64,000 nt of DNA from Trematomus loennbergii (Eukaryota > Chordata > Actinopteri > Perciformes > Nototheniidae): NCBI GenBank assembly GCA_012861695.1, contig JAAOOA010000033.1, positions 10,966,325 through 11,030,324 on the forward strand, read 5' to 3'. Numbering within the stretch: position 1 is the stretch's first letter; each line of letters begins with the position of its first letter. Of the stretch, positions 1-17,822 are shown one piece after another. The position numbers were made by a program, and so were the translations under genes. The notes below the pieces were generated by a model, which saw only the letters and a program-made list of their open reading frames with translations, did no database searches and was not told where the DNA came from.

Positions 1-3000
1 CATTTTAAACAAAATAACATAAGTTAAGGATTCTTATAATATAATCTGCTACTTTCTTTTGTCTGATTTCGGATGACAACCATTTCCTGGTGAGTCGTTT
101 TGCCTTTAAAACCCCCCCAAATGAAATAAATCAATAAATCAAGCCAGATAGACAGCAAGCAACAAAGAGCTTAAAAAAGGTTTCCGACTAGAAGTCTATG
201 GCGTTATTTTATTATTTCAATTAACTTGTTAAATTAAAAAGGAGGGTTTCTATAAATCTGGATTTAATCACACACCAAAAAAAAAGTTGGCCAAATGTAG
301 ACTGACAACTTTGGAAAATATCCGTGGTTTTAAAAGGTATTAAATGACAGACATGCACGTGAAGCGGATATTAGTTGTGTACGATCCTTTTACATGTTTA
401 CATTTCCTTAAGAAAATATTAATTTCTAATAATACAGCAGCTTTAAAAGGTCACATCTAACTAGCACAACACATATTGGAAACAATGATTATAAAGACAA
501 GACTGGCTAAAAGAGGTTTGGCGTGCTGAGTATGTTTATATTGCTACTGCTCAGACTAAATTGACTTCAGTTACAGTGGAACATATTATGCTAATAAACA
601 AGTGCGTTTTATGTTTTTTTGGGGGGTAAATTAATATCAAGAATATCCTTTTAGTGTGGGACAACTTTGTCGTTTTTTAGGACTAATTCCACATAGATTT
701 CAACCGTTTTCTTTTTCTATAAAAGCATAGTCAATATCAACTGGGCTGAGTACATCCAATAAACAATTAGGCTACATGTATTCAATTTGCTTAAGAAGTC
801 CCAGCGGTTGTTTTTTTTGTTCTATTCCCGGTTATGGCCATTACAGTTTATGGTTTTATTTACACCTGCATAACCTTTGTCAGGTTGTTTGGTGGTTGTC
901 AGGCTTCAGGTCAAACGGGCCTTGGACCATGCAGGGAAACCATCACCAAGGAAATAATCAGCTCTGTCCTTCTCCAGTTACAGACCGTGTCCAGTTACAT
1001 CTCCACTGCTGTCCTGCTCGCCAGCTTTAATTTTCTATATGCTTTGTTTTTGACCCCCGCGGTTCTAGCTCTACTTATATTGGTTGCCTCACACTTAAGA
1101 TAAACACACATAATGTAGACCGATGTATTTGATTGTATTTTATGTGTGATTAACGTTGGCCCCCCGAGTTTATTTTCACTTCTTGGACGAAAAATATGAG
1201 TGTTTGCATTTCGACTGCCCTTTAACCTGTCCTGACGGATGAAAAGGCTTTTTAACTCATCCATCACACGCAAGTGCAGGACATGGGCAGGGATGCAGGG
1301 TATTTAGATTACTCCCATCTATCAGCCTGTAATATCTGCTGCTGCAGCAGGGGAGGGTATATCAGGAGCTCCTCCATAGAAAATACCATGTGCTGTAAAT
1401 CCTTTAATTTTCTACGGGTACTTCAAGGGTCAGTGGGTTTATTATGATTTGTATTCCACTAGTGCACCAATATTGATATACTATTAGAAAGGGGATTTTT
1501 ATGAACAATATCTGATATGTTCCCGTAACAGGCATACATGACTGTTCAATATTTCAAAGGTTCTTTCCTAAAGTTATTGTAGAAAGACTTCAGTTATTTA
1601 GCTTTAAGCTGCACTTTTGCCATACTAATCATAGTGAGCAATAGGCGATTATAAACGCAATATAATCATATTTTACCAAATGCACGGTTCAACCACGACT
1701 CATATTCCACTTCCGCTCTCTTTGTAACCGTTTTACGCACTTAGAACGTGAGTAAGCATCTATTGGAAGTGGTTTTCTGCTCAAGGGCACTTCAACTTAC
1801 TATGTGAGGGTCGAACTTTTAACAGCACACACCAGGCTGAATAATCAAATAATTACATAGGTTGGCTATATGATAGCTAGAAGATATTCATTAAAATTAA
1901 TGAATGTAGCAGTCTGCGTAGAAATATAAAGGTGAGCCCCATTTTTCAACATGCTCTGGGCAGAGAGGCTGAACAAATGATGGAAAAGGTGAATGTTGAG
2001 CGCTTTCACAATTGTCTTTCAAAAGGGCCTTCGGGGAGTTTTCCGGTCGGACGGGGATCTCATGTCAGAAGTCACTGTCATGCAAAGCCCCCAAATGCTC
2101 GAGACTGGCGCCGGTGACAGTCGCTCCACCAGACGGTGAGGCCGGTGAGCATTTAGCCGAAACATGTAGGTTACAAGGCGAGCCACGTCAGAAGGTCAGC
2201 CGCTTTCACATTGCAGAAGACTGCAAGCTTGGCATGTGCAGTCAAAAGAAATGTGCAAATTGATGTAATTTTGTGATTTGCACTTGGTTTTCTGTGCGGG
2301 CGTATTTGCGCAGAGGCAACAACAACATCTGCCTTTTCATGGTTAGTCACTTAGAGGTGATTTTTATCAAAAGTTACATTGTGCTGCTCTGTTTGGATAA
2401 TTTGTCTCGTTTATTATTTAGCAAAAAAGTAGCCTACCTAATTGAAGACAAACATAGATATCACGTTTCTGACTTCATTGGTAAATGTTGCCTTATTTTG
2501 ATTGTAAGAAATATGATTTTAGGTCTAATAGAGATATTCAAACCTGCAACGTTGCTGTAAATCCGTAGGCTATGTGCAATTATACTAAAAAGGGATGGGG
2601 TCAAAGGCAGAATACAGATACAATACAATCAATAATATTATGCGAAAAAACAACAACAAATCAATCCCTGGCTTCCCAAGATGCACTACATTTACTTAAA
2701 CAATAAACAAACAATGATGCCTCATCTGGTGCCACCCTGACTCCAAACTAATTGAAATAAGGATGCTTGGCCTTCCTTGTTTTGTGCTGCGTTTTCCAAC
2801 AAAGAAAGGATTTTGTAAAAAATAAATCGTCTCATTTCAACTGCAGCTGCTGTATTACTGCATGTCTCACTCCAGTGCAGCACACACTTAGAATAGCAAG
2901 TCAACATCTGGAGGAAGCTCTAGTTCTCCACAGACATGAATGTTCAGAGGGTTACAGTTCACTTTAACTGCGCTGCGAGTCAATGCGCGCACTGTGCAAG

Positions 3001-4140
3001 CGTGCGAGGGATGAAAGATCAGACCAGAAAACACCCTGTAATGACATCAGAAATTCAAATCAGATGTTTGACTTTCTGATCTACTGTTAGCCTCTTCAAA
3101 AATAAGGCTAAAGTAGTTACAGCACGTGATTTTGTCTGTATTCCAAAGGTGCTTTAAAAGTTTCTCTTAAAGAGAGAAACAGATAGTCCGGCCAGCCATT
3201 TCTCTAACACTGGAAATATGCACATGTGTCAGAATCAGCAGACACATTATGGCTAATTGTAATCAGAATATATTATGGAGGACCATCAATCATAAGAGGA
3301 TGTTGTGCTGAGAGATTGGGTTCCAGAAGTGTTGTCAAACGTGGTGTCGAAGTTTAGAAAAAACATGTTTTATTCATGTTGGATTCTCTTTGTGTTTAGG
3401 GGGAACGTGCAGAGCTAATATATCTGCTGCTATCAACAGATTATTGCAGCCTGGTGTTTGTCCTGCTAATTAAATAACAGCAAAGTCCCACAGCGTGTGA
3501 AGTCATGAGAGCTCTGACCTGCCTGGCCTTTATAGTCCTGGTTGTTTATTTGTCAAAGTGAAACAATCTGCTGATAGAGCGACAATGGTCAGTTTACATG
3601 AGGGCCATTATTCATTCACACAATAATCCTCATATCACCGTGCACTTTTCACACTGAGGAAACAGTAACTGGGCAGGTCCGTGTTGGATGGCAAATATGT
3701 ATACAGCTCAGTACATATCCGAGATATACATTGTGTGGGTGCGTGTGTGTATAAGCGCACCCAGCTGCACTGGGGGCAAAATCAAACATACCTGCACGAA
3801 TAAAAGGCCTATTTTACTCCTAAAGAGAAAAGCGTTGCATTGCGCGCGCCCGAGAACTGAACAAATAAAATAAACGCTGCAAAAAATGTCTGCCTTACCG
3901 AACCGTAATTGTAATAAAATTGGAAAAACTGAAAGAAATTGCCATTGTAAGAATGGAATACGATGTTCCTGCACTAGCAAATACATAAACAGTGTTTATA
4001 TTTGCATGCGATAAACCCAAACGTCTAGTAAATGATGGCACTTTTCTCACTTGTTTTAGGTTGACGTCAGAGATATTAGGGTGGATGTTTTCTTGCAGCG
4101 GGCAGTGGGTGGGGCTCGCTGATTTTGGGGAGGTTAAACC
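1..4140. other. pitx1 upstream non-coding region
   Basis: No coding exon could be supported here. The reading frames present are short, lack family motifs and end at random. The DNA is AT-rich and apparently single-copy, with no clear transposon ends or microsatellites. A TATA-like string (TATAAAAG) occurs near 719, but it lies 3.7 kb upstream of the first coding exon and nothing recognisable follows it. The most enhancer-like part is the block at 3400-3640, listed separately. The rest is best described as 5' flanking DNA of pitx1. Confidence 0.6.
3400..3640. promoter_or_regulatory. candidate pitx1-proximal enhancer with a K50 homeodomain site
   Basis: This non-coding, non-repetitive block lies about 0.8-1 kb upstream of the pitx1 first coding exon. 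It has several ATTA/TAAT cores and one exact bicoid/Pitx-type site TAATCC at 3624-3629. K50 homeodomain proteins, including Pitx1 itself, prefer TAATCC, so autoregulation is possible. The enhancer reading is inference from composition and position; conservation could not be tested. Confidence 0.25.
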
Positions 4141-4420
4141 CAGCAGAGGGGTGGAGAGCAGGAGCGCGCTCTCGGTCACAGCGGCAGAAGCTTTTCCCTG
4201 CACTGAGCACTCACTGTTGTAGAGGGACAAGGGGCTTCGTATTTTATATTGCTAAGTCTTTTCATCTTGGAAAAACAACACTATCGTTGGAGATTCGCTT
4301 TGTCTGATTCATCCCCTCATGTCGTGGTGGAATTTTTAAGCTGTTGAGGAAAAAACGTTGTGCACTCCCAAGGATTCACCCAGTTTCCTCTTTTGTACGC
4401 ATCCTTCTCTTCAAGGTGGG
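3990..4420 (+). promoter_or_regulatory. pitx1: pitx1 proximal promoter and 5' UTR (approximate)
   Basis: The stretch just before the pitx1 start is richer in GC than its flanks. It contains a perfect palindromic cAMP-response element TGACGTCA at 4062-4069, an octamer-type ATTTGCAT at 4000-4007 and a GGGTGGGG GC-box-like string near 4108-4115. No good TATA box is placed to set the start site, so the transcription start is not resolved; it probably lies between about 4100 and 4250, with the remainder being 5' UTR. Assignment to pitx1 rests on position and strand. Confidence 0.4.
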
Positions 4421-10217
<5,797 letters not shown>

Positions 10218-10985
10218 CGGGCAAACAAGCCTAAATCCTATCTACAAATATAAATAAATATATATGTGTTGAACGGACACGGTGTCAAAGCTTTCAGGCT
10301 ATACCTGCGGATGGGGGGGGAAATCAAAGACAACTCAACTGGATTAGTTGCAGACAGATTCAAAAAAAAAAAAAAGAGAGAAAAAGGATTATGCGGGTTA
10401 AATGTGTTTACCAATGAACTTGCACAGCAATTGAAAGGTCAATTTTTGGGGATTTAAAAAATGATGAAGACTTATTACATTGCTGCATTGTACATATAAA
10501 AAAGTGTAAATATATACAGGTCTAACGTATAAAACAGACGATGGGATTTTTTTTTTTTCTTTTTTTGTGCTTGCTTGCTTTTGAAGACAGCGTGGGGGGT
10601 CTCGATTTACATAAGTTTTGCAAGAAAAAGATAAATAAAGTTTCGTGCATATCATGAATCCAGACTCAATAAGAGAAAGGTAGCCTATATTGTACATATA
10701 TTATACCGCTTCTGTGTGCTTTCTATTAACCGTTTGCAGACTCCCACCGGCCCGTTTGACTCCATGACGCCTCCCGTTTAGTGATTTTACTTTGAAATGT
10801 TTTTACATTTTGTTTGTTGAATAGAAAACCCCGCATGTTTAAACTTGAGTGCAACGTATTTTGTACGATAATGTAAGTCTTTGCAGAGCTAAGTTCATTA
10901 GCCTAACGTGTATACAAAAGGTGATTCAAAGTCCCCATGTGCTTATGTTAACATGTTTGTTTGAATAAACTGCAGGAAAAGAGAA
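10218..10985 (+). other. pitx1: pitx1 3' UTR (probable)
   Basis: Sequence directly after the pitx1 stop contains AATAAA at 10634-10639 and a second AATAAA at 10964-10969, giving a 3' UTR of roughly 0.45 or 0.78 kb. It includes short A and T runs but no repeat element. The end is not defined without transcript data. Confidence 0.5.
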
Positions 10986-12889
10986 GTTTATTTCAAGTAG
11001 CCTATGTTTCAGAGGAGAAAAACCGCAATGGGCCAGTTGTTTCTCAAAGAGGAGCGAAATTAATAACTGTTTTGATCCACTAAAGGCATTATTTCAGAAG
11101 ATAAAGGATTTGTGGGACTAGCCAGGACTTAATATATTTTATTTTTGCTTGAGTTTAATTTTAAACTTTCTTGCACTTTTCATTAGGCCTATATTTGTTC
11201 TGTGGAGAGAAATAATTCCACTACATCTTGCAGACCCCAATCTACGTCAAGGAATAAATGGGATCCTTGTCCATTAAGCCATTGTTTTATATTGGTATTT
11301 GGTGAGTATTAAATCAGTAGGCACATTGCTCGGTGAAGAATCTTAAATCGAAGGCGATTTTTATTTTATAATCTACTTTTTTACAATTTCTTTACATGTG
11401 TGCATTATCTGCTCTCATCACACTATAATAACTCTAACCATATTTCACACCAATCAGAGGTTGAACTATAGGCCACATTTGTGTTGAAGACATTTAAGCT
11501 GCACAAATGCAAAACTCTGAAACAAACCCCTGTCAAATTGCTTGAAATAGGCCTACAGAAAAAAAATTCTGCATTGGCTATTTGGTGACAATCTCGCGCA
11601 CGTTGGTACAATCCAAACAAAATGAATTGCATCAATACCATATCTCGTTTTTTGACACCTGCAGAAATCCCCATATCTATATTACTCACCAGCAGACTGA
11701 TATTAGCCCACAGCACAAATGGCAGTAATGATTGTGTGCTTTAACTGATAGTGTTCATGCTCTATAAAGAGAGGATATAGGATAGGGAAACACTTGAATA
11801 AACCATCTGTTAGACAGGCTTCTAATAATACAGTCTTTCTGGCATCTGAAGAATACTGATTTAGACAGTGCTACAAATGTACTTTTTTACACAAATAAAT
11901 ATTTGAAGGTGTCTTTTTTGGAAACATTAATCATACATAGTGGTTCTAGCTCTATACTTTACCATAACACAATACAAAAATACCTATAAACTCGAACAAC
12001 AGTTTCTTAAATAACCTCTCATGACCTTTCACACACTAACACGTGAGTGTTTACCTTGAGGGGGACAATCTTCCTCAAGTATTTTTACAATATTTTTAAT
12101 TTTCAATCTAGACTTGCATCATGTCAGTGAAATCTTGAGTTTATGCCTAATTTCTTTCTTTCAGTGACTATAATATTCCTATAATATTTCAGCACAGTGC
12201 CTTGACTTTGGTGGCTTTTTGTTCCTTTATAATACTCCAGAAATAAATGTAACCTAATCTTAAAGTTTTGTTTAATACTCATAGCGAAATATGCGCCTTG
12301 TTGGAGAATGTCTCCTATGACTATAATTTAAGAATTCCCCATAAAAGAAAGTATTTTATCTCCTAATGATGTGGCTTTCACAAGAGATAGTCTTCAAAAC
12401 GTAAAAGCGAGTTGGTTGAAAAAGTAATCCCATTTAGTGGCTCTAAAAATGTTACCTGCATGGTGTCTTAGCCTTGCATTATTAATAATATTATTTATTA
12501 TTGTCTATAAAAAGTGGCTTTATGTTCATATGCATATTAGATTCAAGATTCAAAGGTTTTAATGTTACAAAAGGTAGAAATGGCAATGAAAATCTTATGA
12601 CCCGAGCTCCTCCCAACAATGCAACATTTTTGCATTACAAGTACACACAAAAAATAGTGCAAGAAGTCTATATACACGTAAATATAATATGATAAGAACA
12701 GAATGTCAAATTAAATATATTACTTACTTTTTGTAAATAAATGTCTTAAATCTATAATATGGCTATACCTGTTGCCATTTCACCTATGAAAAAAAAGTGT
12801 TTTATGTAATTCGGGTGCTTTTCGTGTGAACTCAGGCTTTTAATATTGCTATAATATTTTACCACCGTTCATAACAAGTCACAACAGTA
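10986..12889. other. intergenic DNA, nothing recognised
   Basis: AT-rich sequence between the pitx1 3' UTR and the promoter-like block. No exon, repeat end or RNA gene could be supported on either strand. Confidence 0.5.
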
Positions 12890-13194
12890 TACCAGCAGCG
12901 TGCGCGGACTCAAATTCTTTCTTTGGGCGCGCCCGCGTTTACTCAGAGCGGGCATGCGCACGGGCTGTAATTGCAACTATCGCTATGATTTCGAAATGTT
13001 TGACGAGAGGACAAAGCACACTCAAGGCTCATAGTGATTGGTAGCGAAAACAAAGCGCGTATACTGTCGTAAAGGTGACCAATAATACTCGTTTCCGGTT
13101 ATAAATAAGACCACTGTGAACGCGCCTGAAGCTGGAGGACAAAGTTCAATAGGCCGTTTTATAGCAGTTAAATATTTGAACTAGGGTTTCTCTG
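12890..13194 (+). promoter_or_regulatory. orphan CpG/CCAAT/TATA promoter with possible first exon
   Basis: In AT-rich surroundings this block is CpG-rich. In order on the + strand it has an NRF1-like GCATGCGC (12952-12959), an inverted CCAAT box ATTGG (13037-13041), a direct CCAAT (13079-13083) and a TATA box TATAAATA (13100-13107). A transcript starting near 13130 would meet a good 5' splice site, CTG|GTAAGC, at 13194/13195. No protein-coding exon follows within view, so a spliced non-coding RNA or an unannotated small gene 3' of pitx1 is the simplest reading. Element order and spacing are seen directly; transcription is inferred. Confidence 0.45.
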
Positions 13195-16100
13195 GTAAGC
13201 AAATCCCCACTTCTTGGGAATTATTAGAGAGAAAGAAAATAATAGAATAGAATACAATGTTGTAATGAGTTGGGCAGTGTTTTATTCAGGATTAATTCTC
13301 TCAAAATGACACTATTACACACAATTATAACTTGTGGTATTGTCACGTGTGTTTCTTTGAAGTTCAGCTCTTTCTCACAGAGCTTAAGTTTACAACAGGT
13401 TAGATGCATAAACAAAGAAGGTAAAAACGAAAAATAAAAGATGTTCTGCTTTTAGTTGAACCTTTTTCATGGTTTCAGGTATTTAATCAATTAATCAAAT
13501 ACTCAGCAGATAAATCATCAATGGAAATAATTGTTGGTTGCAGTTTCACACATTATAGCCCAAAAGCACAAGATCAACAAGGCCAGATCTGCATTACTTT
13601 ATGTTATGGCATTGACTTTTGTCTTGTGCCATTTTATCAAAACTTTTTGTTATTATGATTTTCATGGGGCTTATGTGGTGCACATTCCTTAATAAAGTAG
13701 TTTTAATAAGTCAAATTACAGCAAAGTAACATAATCTGAAGCTTCCATTTTAGGTGTTAGTCAATGGGGGCCCAACAGCAAACATTTGCCCTTATTACAG
13801 CCATGGTTGCATTTACACTGTAGTATATGCATGAGAGAAATCTTGATTGCATAAATAGGGCCCATCCTCCTTTTCAAAAATTAAAGATGTCTTTATTTGG
13901 GCGACATAGCCCCCATTACATATTTCATCAATATCTTCAAATGCCCAATTTTGCAAACACCACCGAACATAAAATGACAGAAACTTTTATTTGAAGCCAT
14001 TACACTTCTGCTGCTGACATCTGAATAGTGTCTACAACCATGTTCCTACCCTAATTAACAAAATAAGCACCACTAAACCAATGCCTTCCCTGAGCTTTGA
14101 CTACAATGCTGCTCAGCTTCTGTTAGTTTTCTGCTGCCAGCACCCTGCAGCAGCATGTGATCCTGAAATATGCACAACAGCTGCTGCATCCATAAACACA
14201 CCAGGTCCCTGTTTAGATCCCAACCTGTAGTTTATTCAGAAGCACTAGTCTTTATATCTTAACAATAGTGTTCCTGTAATCAAACAACAGCAGCAGGGGT
14301 CTATTAAGACAGGACCGGCCTCTATCTCTTATAATGAGGGTGACTTGTATCTCTCAGTGTAAAGGCAGCTGCTGTACCACAAAAACAAAGACATTTCATC
14401 TGGTATGACAATTTAATTAAGTGGACCTGAACTGGTGTGAGATACAGTGGAGACTTTCAAATGAATGAGAAAAGCATACACTTACTGTGATAGATGACTT
14501 ATTTATAGACGAATATATAGACCATATTCTAAGTGTGCTTCAAGTCTCTGCAGGTTGATTTTCATACCAGCTTAAATCAATCAAAAGTAATGGCTGCTTG
14601 GGATGAAAAAAGCATTTGGTCCAAATGCTTTAAAAGAAAAGCTGACATGATGTGAAATATGTTGTTGAACTTCCTATATGGTCCTTTAAATCTGCACAAT
14701 GTAGTCCTGAATAGCAAAAACATTTTTTATACAATAACGTGAAGGTATTTCAAATATAGAACATGCAGAGAAGAGAAAACTATTTCACAGGAAAGTGAAC
14801 CAACAGGCTAAATCCTGAGTTGCTGCTCACCTTCGCTTGCTTTTGGATACATGTCGCCATGGGACTCACCTCACAAACACTTACTCAAGATGTTGTATGC
14901 TTTTCATTTGTTTCAGACATACTCTGGGTTAAAATTATCAACCTTTCTAGTTTTCACTGAACAGAATGGACACACCATTAAGTCACTGTTTGGTGAGGTG
15001 TATATTATTGCAGTACAAGCAAACCTCCAAAATGTAATTCATAATAAACTTATGGCAACTGCCAAAGAAGAGTGAAACAAGACTGACCAATCCTGAACTA
15101 AATGTTAACAATTTAAAACCCATGAATTACAATCAGCACGACTCTGGATGTATTTTTTCCTAGTATAGATGCCAATATATGAAGTTGTGTTTTTGTGTGC
15201 GTATGCTAAAGACAACCTAATTAGCATTATGAATGTTGTGATAGTAAAACAACTTGAGTATATCCTTAGCTAGCAATCAGGTGTGTGGGCAAAACACTCA
15301 CCTTCATAGTTCCCAAATACTACTCATATTCCAACTTCACTATGACTTGATATCACTCAGTAAGCACATATTGCACCAGTATCAACTTTGCTGATGTTAG
15401 CATTTTGATATAATAGCACCCTTGACAAAAGAAAACACCACATAGCCCTTTTTTAAGCATTGGCCTGTTGTCTATACCAATAGATAATCAGTGACTATTT
15501 AAGCAACTGTTTCCAAGTTGTAGAATATGATTGCTTTATAGCCGAAAAAGGGCAGTGGAGGTTATTCTCTACTTTTTGGCACTACATGTCATGCGCAGTG
15601 TGTATGGACAGATTACTGAATGGGCCTACCAGGCCCAGGCCGAGAGCCCCCCTGGACTTTCAACAACAAAATGTTTCTCAAAGAGACAAGCACAAAGCAT
15701 GAAGAGACTCAAAATGGCCACAAACAAACAAAACAACTACAAAGCAACTACAGACAAACAAATTGCAACAAAAGGACCACAACAAAACAACTATAAAGTA
15801 TTGGCCTATAGCAGTGGTGGGGCATTTTGCATGTCTTTGCCAAGGCATCCATTGTCTCATTATCTTCCATAACTTTGTGTATTAATGTTTGTGTAATCGA
15901 TAAGGATTCATGAGTCTGTCATTCTCCAGCCAGGGAAGTCAGAACTAGCCAAAGTATGAAACAATCGATCAACTGGTCTACAACCACAAAAGTTTGCCCT
16001 CAATGTTTGATAGTAAAGCAATATCCTTACCTTTGTTGCTAATCCTTGTTCTGGTACTTAGACAAATGGATTTGAGCAGGATCTTGAATCTGTTTATACT

Positions 16101-16643
16101 TCCTGGTTCTACCATGTCTGAATAGAGGAGGTGTGGGGCGGGAGGGCATATGTCTGTTTTTGATTAAAGGTTTTTTTTCTAAAGCTTGAGGTTACATACG
16201 TTTGGCATTGTAATGTCTTTTTGATTTATGAACAAAACCCTATGAATTGTAAATAAATAAGTGGACAATATATGTTTTTTATTTTTGGGTGAGCTCCCCT
16301 TCTAGTGGTACGGTCCACTCTAATTTACTTGGAGGGTATAAAAGGGATGGTAGTGTTAGACGTTGAAGGATTTGGCCATACTTCAGTCTAGTGGGTGGTG
16401 GTATTTCAAGGTGTTAGGAACCTATTTTGGATATGTCAAAAACAAACATAAGACGGGACAAAATATATTTACCTCACAACATTATTGACAATGCAGATTT
16501 TTATTGAAGGATTACACAATTGCAGATTGATATTTGATTCTTCTGTGACAAAATATTCCTGGATAGGAGCATCAGCTATATATCTGAAATACAGTACGTC
16601 TTTACTTCCTTCCTCCTTCAATATTCATATTGCATTTCGTACA
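13195..16643. other. intergenic DNA with minor repeats
   Basis: No gene could be supported. An AC-rich low-complexity stretch with repeated CAAAACAACTACAAA-like units lies at about 15662-15795. A TATAAAAG string at 16337-16344 follows a short GC-richer stretch, but nothing downstream looks like an exon; it may belong to an old retroelement fragment. The rest is AT-rich and featureless to me. Confidence 0.45.
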
Positions 16644-17822
16644 TTAACTTGTTAAGCCCGAGAGACCCCGGTACCGGGGCCCTCCCGCAACATCTTGCAG
16701 GAAACAGTGTCTGAGGGCATCTTAACATTTAATAAACTATGAATGATTTATATCCAGGTAACGGGAAGAAACTCATCTAACTGATCATTTTAATTTTTTT
16801 TTCAAAAAAACCCCCACAATGCTAACGCTGAGCCTCTGAATTAGCAACGAGCGAAAAATGCTAACAGATTACTGCACCGAAACTCACTCATAAAACCTTA
16901 TTATTTATCCTTTCTGCACATCCAGCACATCCAACACATCGATTAGCATCGTGAGATGACACAGAATTGATGGGTACATACATTATCACTCTATGATAAG
17001 AACTTGCGACTTTATAAACAAAAACAGACATCAAAACATGTGGCGCTAGGTAGCTAAAAACGCTAACATGGTTTACCTGTGTCGTAGTCTGGTCAAAAGT
17101 GGTCTTCAATGGCATAAAAACGATAAAAACGCTGCAGAAGTTAATCCATAGGTTAATCCAATGTGTCTGTGTCCCTTTGAAATGATTTCTGATAATCCAT
17201 AAGCAATAAACCTGCTTTTCAGTTTCCAGATGTCTGAGCGAGAGATAGGTTCACTCTGATGCAAACCTGCATGCGCAAAGCCCCCACCTATTTTTTTTAC
17301 CATGTGTGTGTGGGGAAATTCCCCTTCGATTCTATTGGCTCTAACGGTCAGAAAGAGATGTCAATCACCAAACTCGACCAATGGGTTCCAGAGAAACGGT
17401 AAAACCCCCATTTCCACCCAAATCAGTTTTTTTTGCTAAACCTCTCTAAAAAGGTCAAATGTCACTTGTTTTTGCATCAATCTCGATACAGGGTACTTAT
17501 TATATGTTGTACTTTGGATTCCTAAAGCTTTTAGTCTACCTTACCATCATCCAAGGGTAGTTTTCACTATAAGTAAAAAAGAATTTTTGGACGGACACTA
17601 TAATTTACAGTTTTTTACTATGTTCAATCTGAATTTTCTTTAAAATAAAAAACATCTATATTGATTCTGACTTTTCTACATCCAATTCACAGGTTTATCA
17701 TTACTTTGAGAAAAAAGATTATTAATTTAACCCTTTTAGAAGGGAAGATATAGTAATTTGTTCTGGGAATGTCATTTTCGAGCCTGAGACCTGAAAAACA
17801 GGCTCAGGGCTTAACAGGTTGA
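16644..17822. mobile_element. 1.18-kb non-autonomous DNA transposon, TTAA target (piggyBac-like)
   Basis: The left edge TTAA (16644-16647) is followed by CTTGTTAAGCCC, and the right edge GGGCTTAACAGG is followed by TTGA (17819-17822, one change from TTAA). The ends are imperfect terminal inverted repeats. A second copy with the same internal sequence lies inverted at 55959-57128. Near one end is the perfect palindrome CCCCGGTACCGGGG. No transposase frame is present, so it would need an enzyme supplied elsewhere. TTAA duplication points to piggyBac or Kolobok; the superfamily is not proven. Confidence 0.75.
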
